NCBI GenBank assembly: GCA_905214895.1
Contig: CAJMNP010000033.1
Location: 1-8,730 of the forward strand
Length of the DNA stretch: 8,730 nt
Direction: 5' to 3'
Origin: an uncultured bacterium
GTDB taxonomy: Bacteria; Actinomycetota; Coriobacteriia; Coriobacteriales; Coriobacteriaceae
Of this stretch, positions 6,210 through 8,730 are shown piece by piece; within the stretch, counting starts at the first letter, position 1, and every line of letters starts with the position of its first letter. The position numbers and the translations under genes were made by a program. Under the pieces are notes generated by a model. The model saw only the letters and a list, made by a program, of their open reading frames with translations, ran no database searches and had not been told where the DNA came from.

Positions 6210-8730
6210 ATGGCGCAGGGGACGTTTGTGCAGGCGCTTCGTAAGGAGGCGGCGCTGAGCGGCACCTTTATGAAGGGGCGTTCGCTCATGCTCAACGGCG
6301 CCGTGCTGTCGATCGAGGACGGCGGCTCGCGCTTCTCCAAGAATGTGACGGTTGAGGGCTCGGTGCGCGGCTCGCGCGGCGATCTGTACAAGACGCACGT
6401 GGCGCTCGACATGGACGAGCACGAGGTGATCGACTACGACTGCGATTGCCCCGCTGCCTATCGCTATCCCGGCATGTGCAAGCACGCCATCGCCACGGCG
6501 CTGGCGTATCTGGACGCAAGCGGCACCGAGCCCGTCGAGGGCCTGCGCACGCCGGTCCGCACGTTTACGGCGGCGCCCAAGCAAGCCGCGCGCACCGCGC
6601 CCAAAGCGCCGGCCGTCAACCCCAACTATCCCTTTCCGGCACCCGTCCCCACGAGTCCCAGCCTCATGGCGGCGCTCTCTGATCTTTCGGACGCGCGCAT
6701 GGATGAGCTGGCGAGCATGCGCCGCAAGCTTGCCGGTGCCGTTGATCCCGACGCCCCCAAAGCGGCGTTGGAACCCTCGTTGGTGCCGTACTACAATCCG
6801 CTGTTCGCCGACCGCTTTAGCTGGGCGCTCGAGTTCCGTATTCGCTGCGGTTCGGTGTCCTACGTGGTCAAGGATATCGACGGCATGGCCGACGCCTATG
6901 TTCGAGGCGGCACCTTCTCGTACGGCAAGAAGCTCACGTTTGTCCATACGCCCGAAGCCTTCGAAGACGTGTCGACAAAGCTGCTCAACCTTGTTGTGAT
7001 GACAGTTGCCTATCTCGATGACATCACAAGCTCGCGTTCGGCGTCGTACGATTTTGCACGCAGCGGCTTTGTCGCCGAGCGCCAGTTGCCGCTGTCCGAG
7101 CATAGCATCGTATATGTGCTGGACCTGCTGCGCGGCCGGACCATCTCCTTTGAGCCCGCCTGGTCGCGGGGGACGACGACGCATCGCACCTATGACGTGG
7201 CGGTTGAGATGCCTCCGGAAGGGGAGGACGAGGTGCTGTCTAAGCGCCCACCGCTCCTTGCCGCCAAGATCGCGCCGGCGGCTGGCGGCAGCTACGATCT
7301 GCGCCTGCCGGCCGATGCATACTGCTTTGCTTCGGGCGACGTTGCCTATCTGGTCGACACCCGTCGTGCGCGCCGCACCGATGTGGCGTTTGCCCAGCAT
7401 GCGGCGCCGTTTCTATCGCGCTTGCTGCCCTGTCGCACGCCGGTTCATATCGCTGCCGACCAGGTGGGGGAGTTCTGTCGTATGGCGCTGCCCATTTTGC
7501 GCGACTACACCGACCTTACCGCGCCCGCGGCGCTCGATACCGTGGCGCCCGAGCCAAGCTTTGCTATGGCGATCGGTGTCGACGATGGGCTCGTGACCTG
7601 CAAAATTACGGTTACCTACGGTGACTGGTCGGCAGATCTCTTTAGCCTGGGCGCTCCGGGCAGTCCCTTCGAAGAGCGGCGTCCGGGCGTGCCGCCGCGC
7701 GACGAGGTGGCAGAGTTTCGCGTTATGGACACGGCTGCCCTGTATTTCGACTTTTACGAGAGCGGCCTGGCGTTTGAGGAACGCGATGACGAGAGCCTGT
7801 TCCACTTGCTGACCGAGGGCCTGTCTGCCCTGTCCGAGCTGGGCGAGGTCATGCTCAGCGACCGCCTGCGCCAGATCTCGGTCCGCCCTGCGCCCAAGCT
7901 TTCGGTGCGCGCGACCGTCAAGAGCAATCTGCTCGACGTCGAACTGGGCGCGAGCGGCCTTTCGGCGGCAGACCTTGCTATCTATCTGGACTCGTACAAG
8001 CGTCACCAGACGTTTGCGCGTCTCACGTCGGGCGACATCATTCGCTTGGACGAGGGAGCGCGCGCCGCGTTTGGCCTTGCCGAGGATCTGGGGGTCGATG
8101 CTGTCGACCTGCTCGACGGCGTGTCGCTTCCTGCGTCGAGTACCCTGTTCGTCGACAGTATGCTTGCGCGCACGCCCGCGCTCGAAGCCGATCGCGACGC
8201 TGCATTCCGTCGCACCGTCGAGCGCTTGGATACGCTCGGCAAGATGGACTTTACGGTGCCGGTCTCGCTCAAGGCCTCACTGCGCGGCTATCAGGTCGAC
8301 GGCTACCAGTGGCTTGGCTCGCTCGAGCACCTGGGCCTCGGCGGCATCTTGGCCGACGATATGGGCCTGGGTAAAACGCTACAGATGATCGCACATATCC
8401 TGGCGCGCGTGGAGGCGGGGGACACTAAGCCCACGCTTGTGGTGTGCCCTGCGTCGCTTGTGTACAACTGGACCGCCGAGTTGGAGCGCTTTGCCCCGTT
8501 GCTCGATGTGTGTGCCATTGTGGGCGCCAAGGCTCAACGCCGTGTGCAGATCGCCGGCGTGGCCGAGCATAACGTGGTCGTGACGTCGTATGACCTCATG
8601 CGCCGCGATATCGACGAGTATGCCGAGCAGGACTTTGCCCGCGTGGTGCTTGACGAAGCCCAGTACATTAAAAATCCGCTCACGCAGGTGGCGCGCGCCG
8701 CCAAGCGCCTGCCGGCCGGTGTGCGCTTTG
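6210..8730 (+). CDS. SWIM zinc-finger SNF2-family helicase/ATPase, N-terminal part (3' end cut by window)
   Basis: The frame stays open for 840 codons to the window edge. An N-terminal SWIM zinc finger is visible: Cys78, Cys80, Cys90 and His92 (CDCP...MCKH), the usual CxC-x9-CxH ligand set. A Pro/Ala-rich linker follows (about 107-151), then a long region (about 160-680) with the position and size of the poorly understood SNF2-associated region of bacterial family members. The SNF2 ATPase begins near 690: LRGYQVDGYQWL, Walker A DDMGLGKT (716-723), motif Ia LVVCPASLVYNW (743-754), motif Ib-like TSYDLM, and motif II DEAQ (815-818) in LDEAQYIKN. The second RecA-like lobe with motifs IV-VI lies beyond the window. 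Family members are DNA-stimulated ATPases that move along or remodel protein-DNA complexes; the bacterial role and substrate are unknown. The start at 6210 is chosen from GGAGGA at 6200; ATG 6189 would add seven residues. It follows dnaE on the same strand, separated by a palindrome. Confidence 0.93.
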   Translation, partial: MAQGTFVQALRKEAALSGTFMKGRSLMLNGAVLSIEDGGSRFSKNVTVEGSVRGSRGDLYKTHVALDMDEHEVIDYDCDCPAAYRYPGMCKHAIATALAYLDASGTEPVEGLRTPVRTFTAAPKQAARTAPKAPAVNPNYPFPAPVPTSPSLMAALSDLSDARMDELASMRRKLAGAVDPDAPKAALEPSLVPYYNPLFADRFSWALEFRIRCGSVSYVVKDIDGMADAYVRGGTFSYGKKLTFVHTPEAFEDVSTKLLNLVVMTVAYLDDITSSRSASYDFARSGFVAERQLPLSEHSIVYVLDLLRGRTISFEPAWSRGTTTHRTYDVAVEMPPEGEDEVLSKRPPLLAAKIAPAAGGSYDLRLPADAYCFASGDVAYLVDTRRARRTDVAFAQHAAPFLSRLLPCRTPVHIAADQVGEFCRMALPILRDYTDLTAPAALDTVAPEPSFAMAIGVDDGLVTCKITVTYGDWSADLFSLGAPGSPFEERRPGVPPRDEVAEFRVMDTAALYFDFYESGLAFEERDDESLFHLLTEGLSALSELGEVMLSDRLRQISVRPAPKLSVRATVKSNLLDVELGASGLSAADLAIYLDSYKRHQTFARLTSGDIIRLDEGARAAFGLAEDLGVDAVDLLDGVSLPASSTLFVDSMLARTPALEADRDAAFRRTVERLDTLGKMDFTVPVSLKASLRGYQVDGYQWLGSLEHLGLGGILADDMGLGKTLQMIAHILARVEAGDTKPTLVVCPASLVYNWTAELERFAPLLDVCAIVGAKAQRRVQIAGVAEHNVVVTSYDLMRRDIDEYAEQDFARVVLDEAQYIKNPLTQVARAAKRLPAGVRF

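Noticed and set aside
5414..6412. A 332-codon minus-strand frame spanning the dnaE end, the palindrome and the SNF2 start
   Set aside because: It is opposite two well-supported genes, shows Arg/Ser/Leu-rich composition with no motif, and crosses the palindrome without its own ribosome binding site.
6180..7400. A 406-codon open frame on the minus strand, opposite the SWIM/SNF2 gene
   Set aside because: It has the same cause: it is codon-aligned with the SNF2 gene and ends at a TTA in the palindrome. The + strand frame carries the SWIM and SNF2 motifs, so this is a shadow.
1..8730. A novel defence or accessory gene system
   Set aside because: All three genes belong to known DNA-metabolism families with uniform composition and no transposase, toxin, restriction or phage gene in the window. 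SNF2 helicases occur in some defence systems, but the SWIM-containing type next to dnaE looks like a housekeeping chromosome protein.

Overview
The window is a high-GC stretch of a bacterial chromosome with three large genes, all on the + strand and all for DNA metabolism. They are the C-terminal part of an AddA/RecB-type helicase-nuclease (1-2066), a complete replicative DNA polymerase III alpha subunit, DnaE (2243-6046), and the N-terminal part of a SWIM/SNF2-family ATPase that runs off the right edge (6210-8730). The strong G/C bias at third positions, the DnaE1-type polymerase with extra lineage-specific inserts, and the palindromes between genes suggest an actinobacterium of the Coriobacteriia, perhaps a Collinsella relative. 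That placement comes from general impression, not from a search.

Layout: 1-2066 holds helicase motifs IV to VI and an apparently intact RecB-family nuclease domain. 2067-2242 is a 176-bp gap with a long hairpin (2079-2141), a candidate promoter (-10 at 2198-2203) and a clear ribosome binding site for dnaE. 2243-6046 is dnaE. 6047-6209 is a 163-bp gap almost filled by a 125-bp nested palindrome (6064-6188), which has two 36-bp perfectly complementary arms, each carrying its own 9-10 bp inverted ends. From 6210 onward is the SWIM/SNF2 gene.

How the genes relate: AddA would act with AddB (probably just upstream, outside the window) to resect double-strand breaks for RecA loading. DnaE copies the chromosome and, with all nine PHP metal ligands apparently present, may proofread its own product. 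The SWIM/SNF2 protein is a DNA-dependent ATPase of unknown bacterial role. The hairpins between the genes and the candidate dnaE promoter argue for separate transcription units rather than one tight operon, although the genes are co-directional.

I found no new multi-gene system. The genes are ordinary core genes. The most unusual structure is noncoding: two palindromic elements flank dnaE and seem to share a core sequence.
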